A DNA stretch of 64,000 nt from Alopecurus myosuroides (GCA_028641055.1 CM054060.1:62153371-62217370), one strand, 5' to 3'. Positions 10,481-22,655 are shown, counted from the first letter of the stretch. The notes: generated from the sequence alone by a model not told the origin. A program made the numbers and translations.

Positions 10481-11803
10481 TTACTTGATCTCAAAGCCAA
10501 GAAAATACTCCAACTCGCCCATCATAGACATCTCAAATTTATCCGTCATAAGCTTGCAAAACTCATCATTGAATGTGGTGTTAGTAGAACCAAAAATGAT
10601 ATCATCCACATAGAGTTGGCATATGAACAAGTCACCTAAAACCTTCTTTGTGAAAAGGGTGGGATCGATTAAACCAACATTGAACCCACGATCTACTAGA
10701 AACTCTTTAAGGTGCTCGTACCACGCGCGTGGAGCTTGTTTAAGTCCATAGAGCGCCTTATCGAGTTTGTGGACGTAATCAGGGTGGTTGGGATCCTCGA
10801 AACCCGGAGGTTGCTTGACATATACTAACTTATGAATAGGACCATTAAGAAAAGCACTTTTAACATCCATTTGTTGTAGTTTGAAGTTATGATGAGAAGC
10901 ATAAGCAAGCAAGATACGAATAGATTCATGGCGAGCTACGGGAGCGAAAGTTTCACCAAAATTGACACATTCGAGTTGAGAAAATCCTTGAGCCACCAAT
11001 CTTGCCTTGTTGCGAATGACGATGCCATCTTTATCTTGCTTGTTCTTGAACACCCATTTGGTTCCAATGAAGTTCTTGCAATCCTTGGGCCTTGGGACCA
11101 ACTTCCAAGCCTTGTTGCGTTCGAAGTTGTCGAGTTCATCATGCATAGCTTCAAGCCAATCTTGATCTTCAAGAGCTTCATGGAGCTTCTTGGGCTCAAT
11201 GTGAGAGACGAAAGCATGCGCCTTGCTAAAATCCGCCAATTGCCTCCTTGTGACTAACCTTCCTCGAACTTGTCCAAGAATCATGTCATGCGTGTGACCG
11301 GCGCGCTCAAGATTTTCTAGCCTCCTCTTGGCTCTACGAGCAAGCACCTCCTCCAAAGTCTCCTTGGATATGGCTTGAGCATCACCTTCATCATTAGAGT
11401 CATGTCCATCTTCATTTTGTTCATGTTCATTGATGGGAGATGGATCATGAATGAGTCGAGTTCTTTCATCAAAATGAGATCCTTGACTTGGTCCTTCATT
11501 GTTAGCTTGGCCTTCATTGATTGCTTGGCCTTGATCCATAGCTTGGCCTTGATCATTTGCTTGGCCTTGAATGGTAGTTTGAGGGCTTGGTGCATCTTGT
11601 TGGGTAGCTTGTGTATCAATGAGTGTAGTCAATGGCTCCACTTGAGAAGAGCATAGTCCTTCTCCCTCCGTCATCCGGTAACCCTCAATGGGTATTATTT
11701 CACCAATCCCCATTCTTCTTATAACGATGGGAGGAATTGCATCTCCTACAAAACCATGATCTATACGGCCCCCTTGGGAACCATTATCCTCATCAAACAC
11801 CAC
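10481..11803 (-). pseudogene. Copia-3 integrase-RT linker and reverse transcriptase
   Basis: This 440-codon frame starts in a glutamine-rich linker (GQAMDQGQAINEGQANNEG) and continues into RT: KWVFKNKQDKDGIVIRNKAR, VAQGFSQ, DVKSAFLNGPIHKLVYVKQP, ALYGLKQAPRAWYEHL, and the catalytic LYVDDIIFGS. It ends at TAA 10483-10481 in FEIK*HPEGTF; the same frame continues into RNase H at 10417, so a single glutamine-to-stop change separates them. The RT motifs themselves look intact. Confidence 0.9.
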
Positions 11804-11805
11804 GT

Positions 11806-12177
11806 CTATAGCTTCTTCAACTTGTTCGGTGGACTTGTTGTAGACTCTATAGGCGTGAGCGTTTGTGGAATAACCAACAAAGATACCCTCATATGATTTA
11901 GTCTATAATTTTGACAAGCGTTTACCTCTCTTACGAATGAAGCATTTGCACCCAAAGACCTTGAAGTATGATACATCTGGCTTCTTGCCCGTGAGAATAT
12001 CATAAGGAGTCTTGTTTAAGATCTTGCGGAGATATAACTGATTTCTAGCATGACAAGCGGTGGAGACGGCGGCCCAAAAGTTATAGGGAGAAGAGAACTC
12101 CGCAATCATGGTCCTTGCCGCATCCATTAGTGTCCGGTTCTTCCTCTCGGCCACACCATTTTGTTGAGGGGTATAGG
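11806..12177 (-). pseudogene. Copia-3 integrase C-terminal fragment
   Basis: The frame begins at the Gypsy-3 boundary with YTPQQNGVAERKNRTLMDAA, which carries the third catalytic residue (E of AERKNR), then PYDILTGKKPDVSYFKVFGC and KCFIRKRGK. It shifts frame near 11900. The first two catalytic aspartates and the zinc finger are missing from the window. Confidence 0.88.
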
Positions 12178-13642
12178 TGATGACCCACAAGTATAGGGGG
12201 TGTATCATAGTACTTTCGATAAATAAGAGTGTCAAACCCAATGAGGAGAAGAAGGTGTTGACAAGCAGTTTCGATGAAGGAATAACTGTAAATACTGGAA
12301 AATAGATTTGTAGGGGTTTTTGATATTGCAGATAAATAAAGTGCGAGTAAATAAAATGAGTAGTAATAATTGCAGCAAGTGTCCCAATCCTTTCTTAAGC
12401 AAAGGACAAGCCGGTGGGTTTACTTATGATTAACAAACATTCTCGAGGACACACGGGAGGTTTCTGTCAAGTGCTTTTGTTCCATGCAGCTGAATAATTT
12501 TGGTGTTTTGATAAGTGTTGTGTGGGTGAACCTATGATAATGTAACGTCCCATCCAAGACTAATACATACTTGTGATTATACCCCTTGCAAGAATCCGCA
12601 ACTACAAGAAAGTAATTAAAATATAAATCTAACAACAACTTTAAACTCCGGGATCCTACGCTCCCTCGTGTAATGGTTTCCTAAAGGGGGTTTAGGTTTC
12701 TGTCACTCAGCAACCCCAAAATTAGTAGCCAAATACACGATGCATTCCCCTAGGCCCATAAATGGTGAAGTATCATGTAGTCGACGTTCACCTGACACCA
12801 CTAGAAGAATAACACCACAACTTAAATATCAAACATTAAATATTACTCAACATTACTTCACTACTAACAACTTGACTTCTCCCATATCCTCAAGAACAAC
12901 ACGAACTACTCACAGGACATCATATGGATCATGATCAGAGGTGATATAATGGATGATAACAATCTGGTTATAAAGTGCAAACACCGATAAACTCACAAGC
13001 ATCAACTACTAACAAGTGGCCCCTAATTGTTATAGCGGGATGACGGTGGATGATGAGGGTGATGGTGCTGGTGGTGATGATGATGATTATGACGATATTG
13101 ATGATGCCCGGAGTGATGACGGTGACGATGGCGGTGATTTTCCCTCTCCGGAGAGGAATTTCCCTGGCAGATTTCTCCCTGCCAGAGAGCTTTTCTCTCT
13201 CGTGTGTTTTCCGCCCCGAGGCGGCGGCGGAATAATTATTCGACGATGGAATGAGGCTTAGTGTTTCCTCAGGGACAGGCACGCGAAAGATATCCCCCAG
13301 AGGTGGGCTAGGGTGGCCACACCCCTAGGTGGCGCGGCCAAGGGGGGCGCCACCTCATGGTGTGGGCCCCTGGTGGCCTCCCTCTGGCTCTCCTTCTGGT
13401 TGGGTTCCTCCACTGAACTTCTAGTACACCCCCGGTGTCCCACTTCTTCATCAGATCTTCTGAAATACAGTATCCCAACGGTGCTTTTTCCATCAGATTC
13501 CTGGTCCCGGTGTTTATTCTCCAAAAATTATAAAACATGCAAAATAAGATAAAATAACATAATAGATGCATCATAGCATGAAATATATATATGAATAACA
13601 GAAAATTATGATATAAAATAGTGAATCAGAATGGACGTATCA
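12178..13642 (-). repeat. Gypsy-3 3' LTR
   Basis: A 1465-bp LTR, on the plus strand TGATGACCCACAAG...GGACGTATCA, the reverse complement of the Gypsy-4 LTR type (TGATACGTCC...GGGTCATCA). It includes a degenerate GAT/GGT-rich stretch at 13044-13135 that is also present in the Gypsy-4 LTRs. Confidence 0.88.
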
Positions 13643-15368
13643 ACTCCCCCCAAGCTTAGACCTCATTTGTCCCCAAGCGAAACTGAACTCAGAAAATATG
13701 TCCACAGGTTTATGGAGTGAAGAGTCGATAAATAAAATACGGACAAGAAGCATCACATCTATCTATGCACCAATCAGTATAGACATCAACTTCCTCTCAT
13801 ATAACCTGACTTGAAACGAGTAATGGGAGTCACAAACAAAGATACAAAAGAGAGAATCAAAATTGGTAATGCCAAACTTCATTCTTGGTCAGAGAACATT
13901 TAATGATATCCTGCTTATCTTAGGTGAAGTCTTTATAATAAGACTCATCTTGTAGAGCTTAACATGTTTAATTATAACAATTCTTTTACAGTGATTCGTA
14001 GCTTTTCAAAGTAATATTCATTCAGATAATAAAGCATGTGCTAAACAAAGAAGGATAGAAAACATGATTGAATAAATCAACATATAGATGGTAAGATCAC
14101 AACACATCAAATGCTTGCTGGAGACAGAAAGAAATGGGCTTACTGACTCAACATAAATGTAAAAGATAGGCTCTTCGCGGAGGGAAGCAAAGATCACTCA
14201 TGTGCTAGAGCTTTTATTTTATTAAACAGAGGTGTTCAAAACATTTTTAAGAGAGATGTATGCTTATTTCAACGAATGGTAAACAGACCATACAGTACGT
14301 CACAAGCCAACTAGACTTCATAAGAGCGGCTCCCATATGAGGGACGCAACTGGTGTAGATGGTCATCCCTCATTCTCTTTTGTTTACACGATTATGCTTT
14401 GATTGATAAATCAGGGGGAAAAATAGTGAAGAGAATTTGTGTATTAGTTTTGGGGCTGGGCACCCTGCTGCCAGCTCTTCTAGCATTTGGATAAGCGGAT
14501 GAAGCTACTAGTCCAGGTGTTTGAAGTCCAATCAACGAGTGAGATAAAGATTCTCTATCGACGTCCTCATGAGCAAAAACGGGATAAAAAACATGAGTAA
14601 TTTTGAAATTTTTAAAGGTAGCACATGAGCAATTTACTTGGAGTGGCAGTTAAATACCACATGTAGGTAGGTATGGTGTACACAAATGGGAAGGTTTTGG
14701 GGCTCAAGGTTTTGGATGCACGAGAAGCATTCCCTCTCAGTACAGGGTTTTTGGCTAGCAAGGTTGGGTAGCAAGCATAAGAGTTGAGGGAAAACAAACA
14801 AATATCCATACGATGAAACCAATCATGAAATCTTCATTGAAATCCCAAGCGATCTTAACTTGTGAATACTAAGTTTACGAGCAAATTCCTCTTTCTTATA
14901 CTAGCATCTCAAATTATTATTTCTGCAGACCCAAGCTAAGTTTGCCAAAACCAACTAGATTAACTTGATGATCTCTAGAGTGATACCCAATACTAATAAC
15001 AAGCTCAACCATATGATAGAAATTGAAAACTAAAATGATATGTGCAAAAAGTAAATGATGAAACTTCTCATTAATATTTCAAACCGGCAACTGACACCAA
15101 CGAATACAACGATAACCAACTAAGGAGAGATACTTCCATACTGCAAACCATGCTATATGATAACCTCTCTACTCATGATATGACTCTACTGAAAAAGTAA
15201 AAAGATGAAAGATAGTGATGTGATACCGCGGCACTCCCCCAAGCTTGGAACAACCTGAGGGGATGCGAAAACCAATGACGAATCAATTCTTCGGTGGTGC
15301 TGGTGATACACTCTTCTCAAGGAAGGCGTGGAAATGTTGCACCATCTCAGGAAACATGTCGTTTTCCT
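13643..15368 (-). other. Gypsy-3 polypurine tract and 3' internal non-coding region
   Basis: Minus-strand AAGCTTGGGGGGAGT (13657-13643) abuts the LTR. The rest is the non-coding module shared with Gypsy-1 and Gypsy-4; a second AAGCTTGGGGGAGTGCCGC box lies at about 15248-15230. No genes. Confidence 0.75.
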
Positions 15369-15446
15369 CTAGAAGTATAAGTTGCTAATATGTAGGAAAA
15401 ACAATTAATAACATGCAAAGTTCATGTATGCATTTTACATGCATCA
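15369..15446 (-). repeat. Gypsy-2 3' LTR, inner end
   Basis: GTATAAGTTGCTAATATG...TACATGCATCA matches the end of the other LTR at about 20866-20937. It completes the left LTR across the Copia-3/Gypsy-3 insertion. Confidence 0.85.
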
Positions 15447-18400
15447 ACATCCCCAAGCTTAACCCATGCTCGTCCTCGAGTATGAAGGTGATAAAACTAA
15501 CATGGACTTTGCATATTGAAACAATCATGGGATATCAAGGAGGATTATTCATGCTACATATAATCAAATGATTAATACTAGAAATGAGTAGCAATATAAA
15601 ATTCATGTTGTAACAAATATCAAATATGCAAGCAAAGATGCTTCATGAAAGTTCACAAAGTGTATAATGAAATAAAAGCACTATGGACCAAATGCATACA
15701 CAAAATGAAAAATAAAATCCTATATTGGTCAAAGAATAGCATAATGGAAAATGGAAAATATGGTGGACACTTTGGAGAAAATTTAGTAGAGGTAAAACAT
15801 GATCAAGTCTTATTTAGCCTCTAAATTATTCAACTAAAATTACTAATTGAAATGTGGTATCCATTGATCTATGACTCTCATTGCCCCTTTATCACTAGCA
15901 TCTTAAATGGTGAATGTTGAAGTAATGTGAATGACAAGGTGGTTGAAAGCCTCATGCCCCATGAGTGTGAAAACCTACTCCATGATTACTCAACTTAAGA
16001 TTCCTAATAAGCTTTGTACAATCATAATAAGTATTGATGACATCATAGAGAACCGCAAAGAGGTACCTCTTGCCCCATGACATGGAAACAAGCCCATGTC
16101 ACAATGACAAGACAAACAAATGGAGTAGACTCATCTTCCTTTTTATTTTCATTCACTATTATGCATAGCTTCTTATTTTATTGTAGGATGTGTTGTAGAG
16201 TCACTCAAGTTATAAGTAAATTCCCACCATGATAAAGCATGGCTTGGGTTAGCGGCCCAATGCGTTTCTCTAGTCATATAGATGCTTACTCATCAAAACT
16301 TACTATTCCTCTATTTCATTTCGGCATGGCAGGAGTCCAAAAACAAAAGTACATGATATAAACCAAATGTAAATTTTTTGTGCAATGTTGAAAGCTTTCC
16401 GGTGATACAAGTTTATAGCTAGCTCCCAACCACACACTTTTCAAACGCAAAACTTGTGGCTCCCATTATTGGATCATGTTTATTAGATGCATAAAAAGTA
16501 AAGTGTGCCTTCAAAAGTTCGTGAGAGTCCTATCCCAAGTTCAACCCATGACAATTAATAAAGTGAATATCTTAATTTAGAACATAAATAACACAATAAC
16601 ATGGTGAACATACTCGGAATAGCAATGAAGCTAATGGGAAGATATGGTGGACTCAATGGAAATACTTGGCTAAGGAGTGTTGGAAACAAGTTTTTACTTG
16701 TTGGAATTTTTACTTTTTTGGCTAGCAAGAGGGAGATAGTTGACCACCTACTATGCATGCATTAGTGTCCATAGAACTACTCGTTTCATGAAAAACTAAG
16801 TAAACTAACAATTAACATCAAAAACATGAATAAGAGATAGCTCATGACAACACTATTGCAAATTTCTACACCTAAAACAGCATATAAATCATGCAAATAT
16901 AAGTAGCTTTTATAATCAACTAAAGCACCCCTTTCCCAATAAATATAACAGCATCCAACTTAATTCAACCCATTATTCTAGTAGCTGATTCTCATAAAGA
17001 TAATTGTGGTGGTGGTCTCACAAATAAACTAAAAAAAAACTAGACGCTTCAAGTTTCTGCGATAAATGCTTTGCTTAGAAAAACAGAAAGTAGACGTGTG
17101 CTAACCAAAAGAGTGTTGGTCCGGGGGGTGTTCACCACATCCCCAAGCTTGTGTTTTTAACCACTCTTGGATCTCTCTTGGCGCAGCTCCTCTATTCCCT
17201 ATGAAAAAACTTTACAAAACATGTTTCTCCCATTCTTTTTCTGTGGGGTGAGATTAGCAAGGACAAATAAAACGTAGGCATGCTGCGCAAAATTCCAAAA
17301 CAAATGCTCCATAAGATAGACAATAAGGTTCATAATGTTGTATGTTCACTCTCTAGCTCGAAAATATCAAGGAAATTCAAGTCCCAAACCCAAAGAGTGC
17401 ATCCAACAAAAGAAGGCAAAATCTGTCCAGAAAAGCAATAGCAGCAAAACGAAGGTTTTCCCTAATCTAGACTCATCAAAAAATGAATACAATTTTTATG
17501 CTTACAGAGTATGAAAAGTTGCAGAACATACTAAAAATTAGCTCAATCCGACTTACAGGTAAAAAATGAAAAATCGTACGGTGAGCAGAATCGTGCTGAA
17601 ACAGAAATTCCAAGCACTAGGATAGCAACTTTTAAATCCAAATGGGTGAAACTTGACACTTTATTGAAAACTCCAGAAACTAAACTAAAGACTAAGTCTA
17701 TTGTTACAGCAAGAGGACACTAGGAAAAACCAACTAAGAACAACCGGGTTGCCTCCCGTAAAGCGCTTTATTGATAGCCGTATAGCTAGGCTTTTCTTAC
17801 TTAACATCATGATGGTTGGAGTGAGGTGGCTCGGCATCCCCAAGCTTGGATTCTTGTACTTATTTGATACATGTAGGGTGAGCCCAGGGGTACATCCCCA
17901 AGCTTTATTGGTTGTCCCTCTTGATCTTTGTTTATCTCACTCAACTCTTCCTCCTGAAAAATTCTTCTTACACAAATCTCAACATAAAACTTGATTAGAG
18001 GGGTTAGTGCCTCCATAAATAAAATCCACATAGGTACAGCAAAGACACATCATGAGTTGATTATAAATATTAACTACTGTTACTACAGTTGTGCATTGCT
18101 CCTTGATCAAAAGAACCACACAAAACACAAGTAATGAGAGCAATGCAAAATAAAGACATAATCTGCCAAAAACTGAACAGCCCGTAAAGAGAGAATTTTT
18201 AGAGGCACTTAAGTTGCTCAAATCAGAAAACTTAAAACTAATGAAATATGTAGTGATAACTAAATATTGCTGTCGTAAATTACCAGTTCAAAATTCCACT
18301 TATGTGATTTTAAACATTTTTCGCAGTGAAGTTCAGGAATCTGTTTCCTTGACAGCTAATTACTATTGTTTAATCATATCTCTCATATAAGATTATTCTT

Positions 18401-18861
18401 GCCATTTAAGATGAGAAATAATACAGAAATGTGATGTTACAGTAGTGAACTAATATTTTTATTGTTTTTAGCTTTGGAAAAAGTTTTAATGATAGAGACT
18501 TTGCAATGGTTTCATTGGCATGAACAACACATGTTCAAGGTCGACCCCAACTTCTCCATTACTCATCCTTCTCATTTACTTTCCCAAATTTTTTATAAAA
18601 TGAAAATCTTAAACTAAATGATACATAACAGTAGGTAAAGGCATTTTACATGTTGTAAAGACATAAATGTGTGCTCAAACCGAATAGGAAATTAAAGCAT
18701 AAGGAACACACCAAAAAATATTAAACAATTTATTTTTAAGTCTAATCCATTTCCTATGCATTGGCATTTTGTAATGAAACAAATAAAAGAAGCACATAAT
18801 AGCAAGCATAGAAAGGTAGATCAAGTGCAACTTCAATACTTTCAGCATAAAGAGGGGAAAC
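15447..18861 (-). other. Gypsy-2 internal non-coding region with polypurine tract
   Basis: It begins at the LTR with AAGCTTGGGGATGT (minus strand, 15460-15447). Across 3.4 kb there is no conserved frame. Several more AAGCTTGGGG boxes occur (about 17160-17145, 17848-17835, 17903-17890). Near 17770-17745 a block resembles Gypsy-1 at 657-682. Confidence 0.75.
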
Positions 18862-19410
18862 TTAATATTGTTGAAATATGTGTAACCATGTTTCCCTCTC
18901 ATAATAATTTTCAGTAGCATCATGAATAGATTCAACAATATGAATATCACATAAAACATTCTTATCATGAGCCACATGCATAAAAGAATCACTACTCTCC
19001 ACATAAGTAAAATCCTCATTAGTGATAGAGGGATTTAAACATTCATAATTTTCATTGCAATCATCATATATAGGAGGCATAGTATCATCAAAGTGAATTT
19101 TCTCCTCCAAGCTTGGGGAACTAGAAATATCATGCTCATCAAAACCAACTTCCCCAAGCTTAAAACTTTTCATAGAATCAGCAAGTATATCATTTTTATC
19201 CTCAATAGTAGGGGGACTAAAAATATCATATTCATCAAGACAAACTTCCCCAAGCTCAAGGTTTTCCTTAGCAATAAAGGTGTTCAAAGAATTAGTACTA
19301 CCACAAATATGATTGTTGTGCAAATAATTTTTCAATTTCTCCTCAAACACTTCATGTCCTAATTCAAGGTAGATATTATACAGTTCTAAAATTGTTTGGT
19401 TGTTTTCCAT
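18862..19410 (-). CDS. Gypsy-2 internal protein, unknown function, with internal duplication
   Basis: A 182-residue acidic protein starting with Met at 19410, about 75 bases after the PBS, the position where gag normally begins. I recognise no Gag, zinc knuckle or protease motif. It contains two similar blocks: LELGEVCLDEYDIFSPPTIE and, about 30 residues later, FKLGEVGFDEHDISSSPSLE. The repeated DNA carries the same CTTGGGGA box seen in the polypurine tracts of this family, so part of the coding sequence may derive from duplicated PPT-like DNA. It may be a Gag relic or a leader protein of non-autonomous Athila derivatives. Open along its whole length, but function and expression are unknown. 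Confidence 0.55.
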   Translation of the reverse strand: MENNQTILELYNIYLELGHEVFEEKLKNYLHNNHICGSTNSLNTFIAKENLELGEVCLDEYDIFSPPTIEDKNDILADSMKSFKLGEVGFDEHDISSSPSLEEKIHFDDTMPPIYDDCNENYECLNPSITNEDFTYVESSDSFMHVAHDKNVLCDIHIVESIHDATENYYERETWLHIFQQY

Positions 19411-19485
19411 TTTATAATTTTTTTTGTGTTTTAGGTTTATATGTTAGTATGCAATGCAAACAAGAATAAAAGCTTAGCACAACGC

Positions 19486-19503
19486 TCCCCGGCAACGGCG
19501 CCA
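19486..19503 (-). other. Gypsy-2 primer binding site (tRNA-Asp)
   Basis: Minus-strand TGGCGCCGTTGCCGGGGA is complementary to the 3' end of plant tRNA-Asp (CCCCGGCAACGGCGCCA). It lies 10 bases inside the 5' LTR, the same spacing as in Gypsy-4. Confidence 0.9.
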
Positions 19504-19513
19504 GAAAAGTGCT

Positions 19514-20937
19514 TGATGACTCCCAAGTGCAGGAGATCAATTGTAGTACCTTTCGATAAGTATTTGAGTGTCGAACCCACGAGGAGCTGAAGGTAAGCTA
19601 TCTATTCTCTAAATCCCTATAACCCTCTTATATGGATGTTTATGCAAAGCAATAAGTTTGACTAAAAGGAACTAACTAATTAAAAGAAAGTGACGTGGAG
19701 TGTGGTTTGTCTAGTAACTAGTGAAGCAAGTTTAAAATGCAAGTAATCCAAGAGCAAGTTTCTAAAGCAAGTTTCTAAGCAAGTTTCACAAGTAGCAAGC
19801 AGCAAATATCTCAAGTATCTCAAGGGAGCAAGTGTTCCAGCAATAGGTGTTTCGTTCGTGTGGTTGTCACAATTAGTGAAGCACATGTTTTAGTCTTAGT
19901 TGTTTCTTCTAGGAAGGAGCAATGAATAGGTATAGTCAAGTAAATGATCTACAACCCCTTATGATGGATCATGTGGCCAAGTAAATGACTGCACAAGATT
20001 GATTAAGACATAAAGTCCCACCATAGCCTTACGTTCTAAGGTCCGCTATATATATCCCCCAATAACTTAACTTTGTGGCTCGGTCTCAGGTTACTGTCAC
20101 TCCCAAGTCACCACCACTCCATTATGCTACCGGTGATCACCTTACATGCATTCCCCAACATATGCGTGCACTCATATATTGTACATAAAGAAAATCATAG
20201 AAGATAACAAACTTGTATGCAACCAATCAACGAACTATTTCACCATTGCCAAGAACAATTCACTACTCAAACATAGACGGGGAGACACAATACATCAAGG
20301 GAATACAGTATTGCATCATACATCGTGTTTGCCAAGAGATTACAGTGGAGAGATGGAGCTGATCTTGCTGTAGATGTTGATGATGAACACGCCGGAGGGG
20401 GGTGGAGCCCTCTGGGGGTGATCCCGGTGGCGTTTCCCCCCTCCGATCTTCTCCGGCGGCAGCCTTCTGTCTCTCTGTTTCGTGGTTTCGTCTCTCGACG
20501 CCGCCTCCTCCTCGAAAAGGCCAGGGGACCCTTTATATAGTCGTTTTTAGGTCACGATACACTCGGGAGAAGAAAGATCGACGGCATCGGAGCCACGGGG
20601 GCAAAAAGGGGGCCTCTCACGCGGCCAAGGAATCTGGCCGCATGGAGGGTCCTATTTGCCACCTGGTTGGCCTTTTGGCCCTCTACTTTGGCCCATGGTC
20701 TTTGTCTCGAAAATTCTGAACCGTGCTCTTTGGCCTTGCCCTTTTTGGAAACCCGAATCTCCCGGAAAGTCTGAAACACTAAAAGTACGTTTTCTGGAAA
20801 AACAGGGTTAGAACCAAAAGAAGGGGGATTGTTTAGAAAATCCCCCAAATCATTATAAAACATGAATATAAGTTGCTAATATGTAGGAAAAACAAGTAAT
20901 AACATGCAAAGTTCATGTATGCATTTTACATGCATCA
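19514..20937 (-). repeat. Gypsy-2 5' LTR
   Basis: An intact 1424-bp LTR, TGATGACTCC...TGCATCA on the plus strand. On the minus strand, transcription from here would read through the PBS into the 182-codon frame. Confidence 0.9.
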
Positions 20938-20942
20938 GTGAT
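20938..20942. repeat. Gypsy-2 target-site duplication, right copy (GTGAT)
   Basis: Exact copy of 7711-7715; Copia-2 LTR sequence continues from here. Confidence 0.92.
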
Positions 20943-21331
20943 CTATAACTCGGATTGTGCGACAACCTTAGGTCTAAGGATTACATTGATTGAGACATAT
21001 AAATGACGAATTACTCGTTGCATCTAAATGTGGGTCAGTCCGACTTGCTAAACTCTTTAGCGAGTCTGTGAACGTTGGAATGGCATCGCCATGCCCATGA
21101 CAAGTTGAACCGAGTCATCAGCCAACACTCATATTAGTCTAGGGTGTGTGTCCAGTACAACCTTAATGACCAAGGACAATTTAGCATGAACAACATGAAT
21201 ACATAGTTCCACAATCGAATCACATATTCAATGACATATATCAGATGTTCAAAACAAGGACGACATAATAACTTTATGAATACATTGGGAATTACATCAT
21301 ACATGATTGCCTTTAGGGCATATTCCCAACA
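20943..21331 (-). repeat. Copia-2 3' LTR, inner part
   Basis: Matches 27533-27921 (for example CATACATGATTGC then CATATTCCCAACA) and ends at 21331 before the purine tract. Confidence 0.9.
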
Positions 21332-21344
21332 GTCTCCCACTTGC
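21332..21344 (-). other. Copia-2 polypurine tract
   Basis: GCAAGTGGGAGAC on the minus strand directly precedes the LTR start TGTTGGGAATATG, the usual arrangement in BARE-type elements. Confidence 0.8.
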
Positions 21345-21409
21345 ACTAGAGTCAATCATCTCGACATCATATGCCTAGGCATCGAATGCCCATACCTCTC
21401 ATGTGCGCC

Positions 21410-22655
21410 TCATGCTTTGGCCGTGGTAGCGCATTTGTCAACGGATCTGCAATGTTTGCATCCGTGTGTACTTTTGATATCAGCTTGTTCGACAAACTGG
21501 CGAATGAGGTGGTAATGAATGAGTATATGTTTGTTCTTCTGGTGTTGTCTAGGTTCCTTGGCTTGTGCAATAGGACCATTGTTGTCACAATATACGTCCA
21601 ATGGATTGGACGCGCCCAGAACCACACCAAGATCCATCGGGAGGTTCCTAATCCAAACAGCTTTCTTTGCAGCCTCTGAGGCAGCAATATACTCAGCCTT
21701 TGTCGTAGATGTAGACATGGTATCTTGCTTGGTACTCTTCCAGCTCACAACCCCTCCGTTCATTACGAACACGTATCCAGATTGCGAACGAGAATCATCT
21801 GAGTCGGTGAGATAACTCGCATCCGTGTAACCCTTTACACTGAATTCCTCATCACCTCCATAAACTAGGAACCTGTCCTTAGCCCTTCTCAAGTACTTAA
21901 GGATGGTTTTAACCGCTGCCCATTGGGTTTCGCCAGGGTCAGTCTGGTATCTGCTCGTTACACTTAGAGCATAGGAAACATCCGGCCTAGTACAAATCAT
22001 GGCATACATGATGGATCCGATTGCCGAAGCATACGAGATCACACTCATGCGACTTCGCTCATCAGTCGTTGAAGGACACTGAGTCTTGCTTAGTTTTACA
22101 CCATGGGACATCGGTAAGAACCCCTTCTTAGACTCTTCCATATTAAATTTCTTCAATACTTTGTGCAGATATGTACTCTGACTCAATTCAATGAGCCTCC
22201 TTGATCTATCTCTATAGATCCTGATTCCCAATATGTAAGTCGCCTCACCCAAATCCTTCATTGAGAAACTCCTTTCCAATGATTCTTTGGTTTCTTTTAA
22301 CATCATGATATCATTTCCCATCAGTAATATGTCGTCCACATATAAGATTAGAAAATTTACTTTGCTCCCACTAAACTTTTTGTATAAACAAGAATCATGA
22401 TCACTCTTGATGAAGCCAAACGATTTGACTACCTCATCAAAGCGAATGTTCCAACTACGAGATGCTTGCTTCAACCCATAAATGGATTTCTGAAGTTTGC
22501 ATAATTTGTCAGCATTAGCCGGATTGACAAAACCTTCGGGTTGTATCATATACACGTCCTCAGTTAATTTTCCATTAAGGAAAGCCATCTTGACATCCAT
22601 TTTCCATATCTCATAGTCGAAATAGGTAACATTATCCGAACTTAGTTAAGCATCG
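21410..22655 (-). pseudogene. Copia-2 reverse transcriptase and RNase H
   Basis: The frame of about 396 codons (from 22600) begins at MDVKMAFLNGKLTEDVYMIQ, has SIYGLKQASRSWNIRF and the catalytic YVDD (22332-22343), then RNase H motifs GYTDASYLTDSDDSRSQSGY, TKAEYIAASEAAKKAVWIR and DNNGPIAQAKEPRQHQKNKH. It ends close to the purine tract. The first RT motifs lie upstream in another frame near 22656-22838. RT and RNase H active-site residues look preserved, but the polyprotein is broken. Confidence 0.9.

Larger units (their letters stand above)
9067..12177 (-). mobile_element. Copia-3: Sirevirus-like Copia fragment
   Basis: On the minus strand it contains integrase end, a long integrase-RT linker, RT and RNase H, followed by a non-coding tail with palindromic CCGGAAATTTCCGG-type motifs and an AGGGGGAG box (9591-9598). 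The RT core LYVDDIIFGSTN and the PPGFEDPNHPDYVHKLDKAL stretch are typical of the Sirevirus (Maximus-type) lineage. It lies inside the Gypsy-2 LTR. Its 5' half (gag, protease, integrase start, 5' LTR) is missing: at 12177 it is cut by the Gypsy-3 LTR, and the sequence beyond Gypsy-3 is Gypsy-2, not Copia-3. Confidence 0.85.
12178..15368 (-). mobile_element. Gypsy-3: truncated Athila-like element (3' LTR and 3' internal region only)
   Basis: A minus-strand 3' LTR (12178-13642), purine tract (13643-13657) and about 1.7 kb of the non-coding 3' internal region, all homologous to the corresponding parts of Gypsy-4. The match runs to about 15300 (compare 35730-35830), then stops at about 15368 where Gypsy-2 LTR sequence resumes. 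All coding sequence and the 5' LTR are absent. Confidence 0.85.
7716..20937 (-). mobile_element. Gypsy-2: large non-autonomous Athila-like element
   Basis: The 5' LTR is on the right (19514-20937), next to a perfect 18-base PBS for tRNA-Asp (19486-19503). The 3' LTR is on the left (7716-9066 plus about 15369-15446) with purine tract AAGCTTGGGGATGT at 15447-15460. The internal part is only about 4 kb (15447-19513) and contains one 182-codon frame; no protease, RT, RNase H or integrase is visible. This fits a large retrotransposon derivative that relies on Athila-type enzymes from elsewhere. The target duplication GTGAT is intact. The left LTR is interrupted by Copia-3 and Gypsy-3. Confidence 0.88.

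Noticed and set aside
12968..13282. Frames rich in Asp/Gly or Ile/Thr near 13 kb, 29.1-29.3 kb and 37.9-38.1 kb
   Set aside because: All come from the degenerate GAT/GGT stretch of one LTR family.
19486..19503. tRNA gene-like 3' end (CCCCGGCAACGGCGCCA)
   Set aside because: It is the primer binding site; no tRNA body lies upstream.
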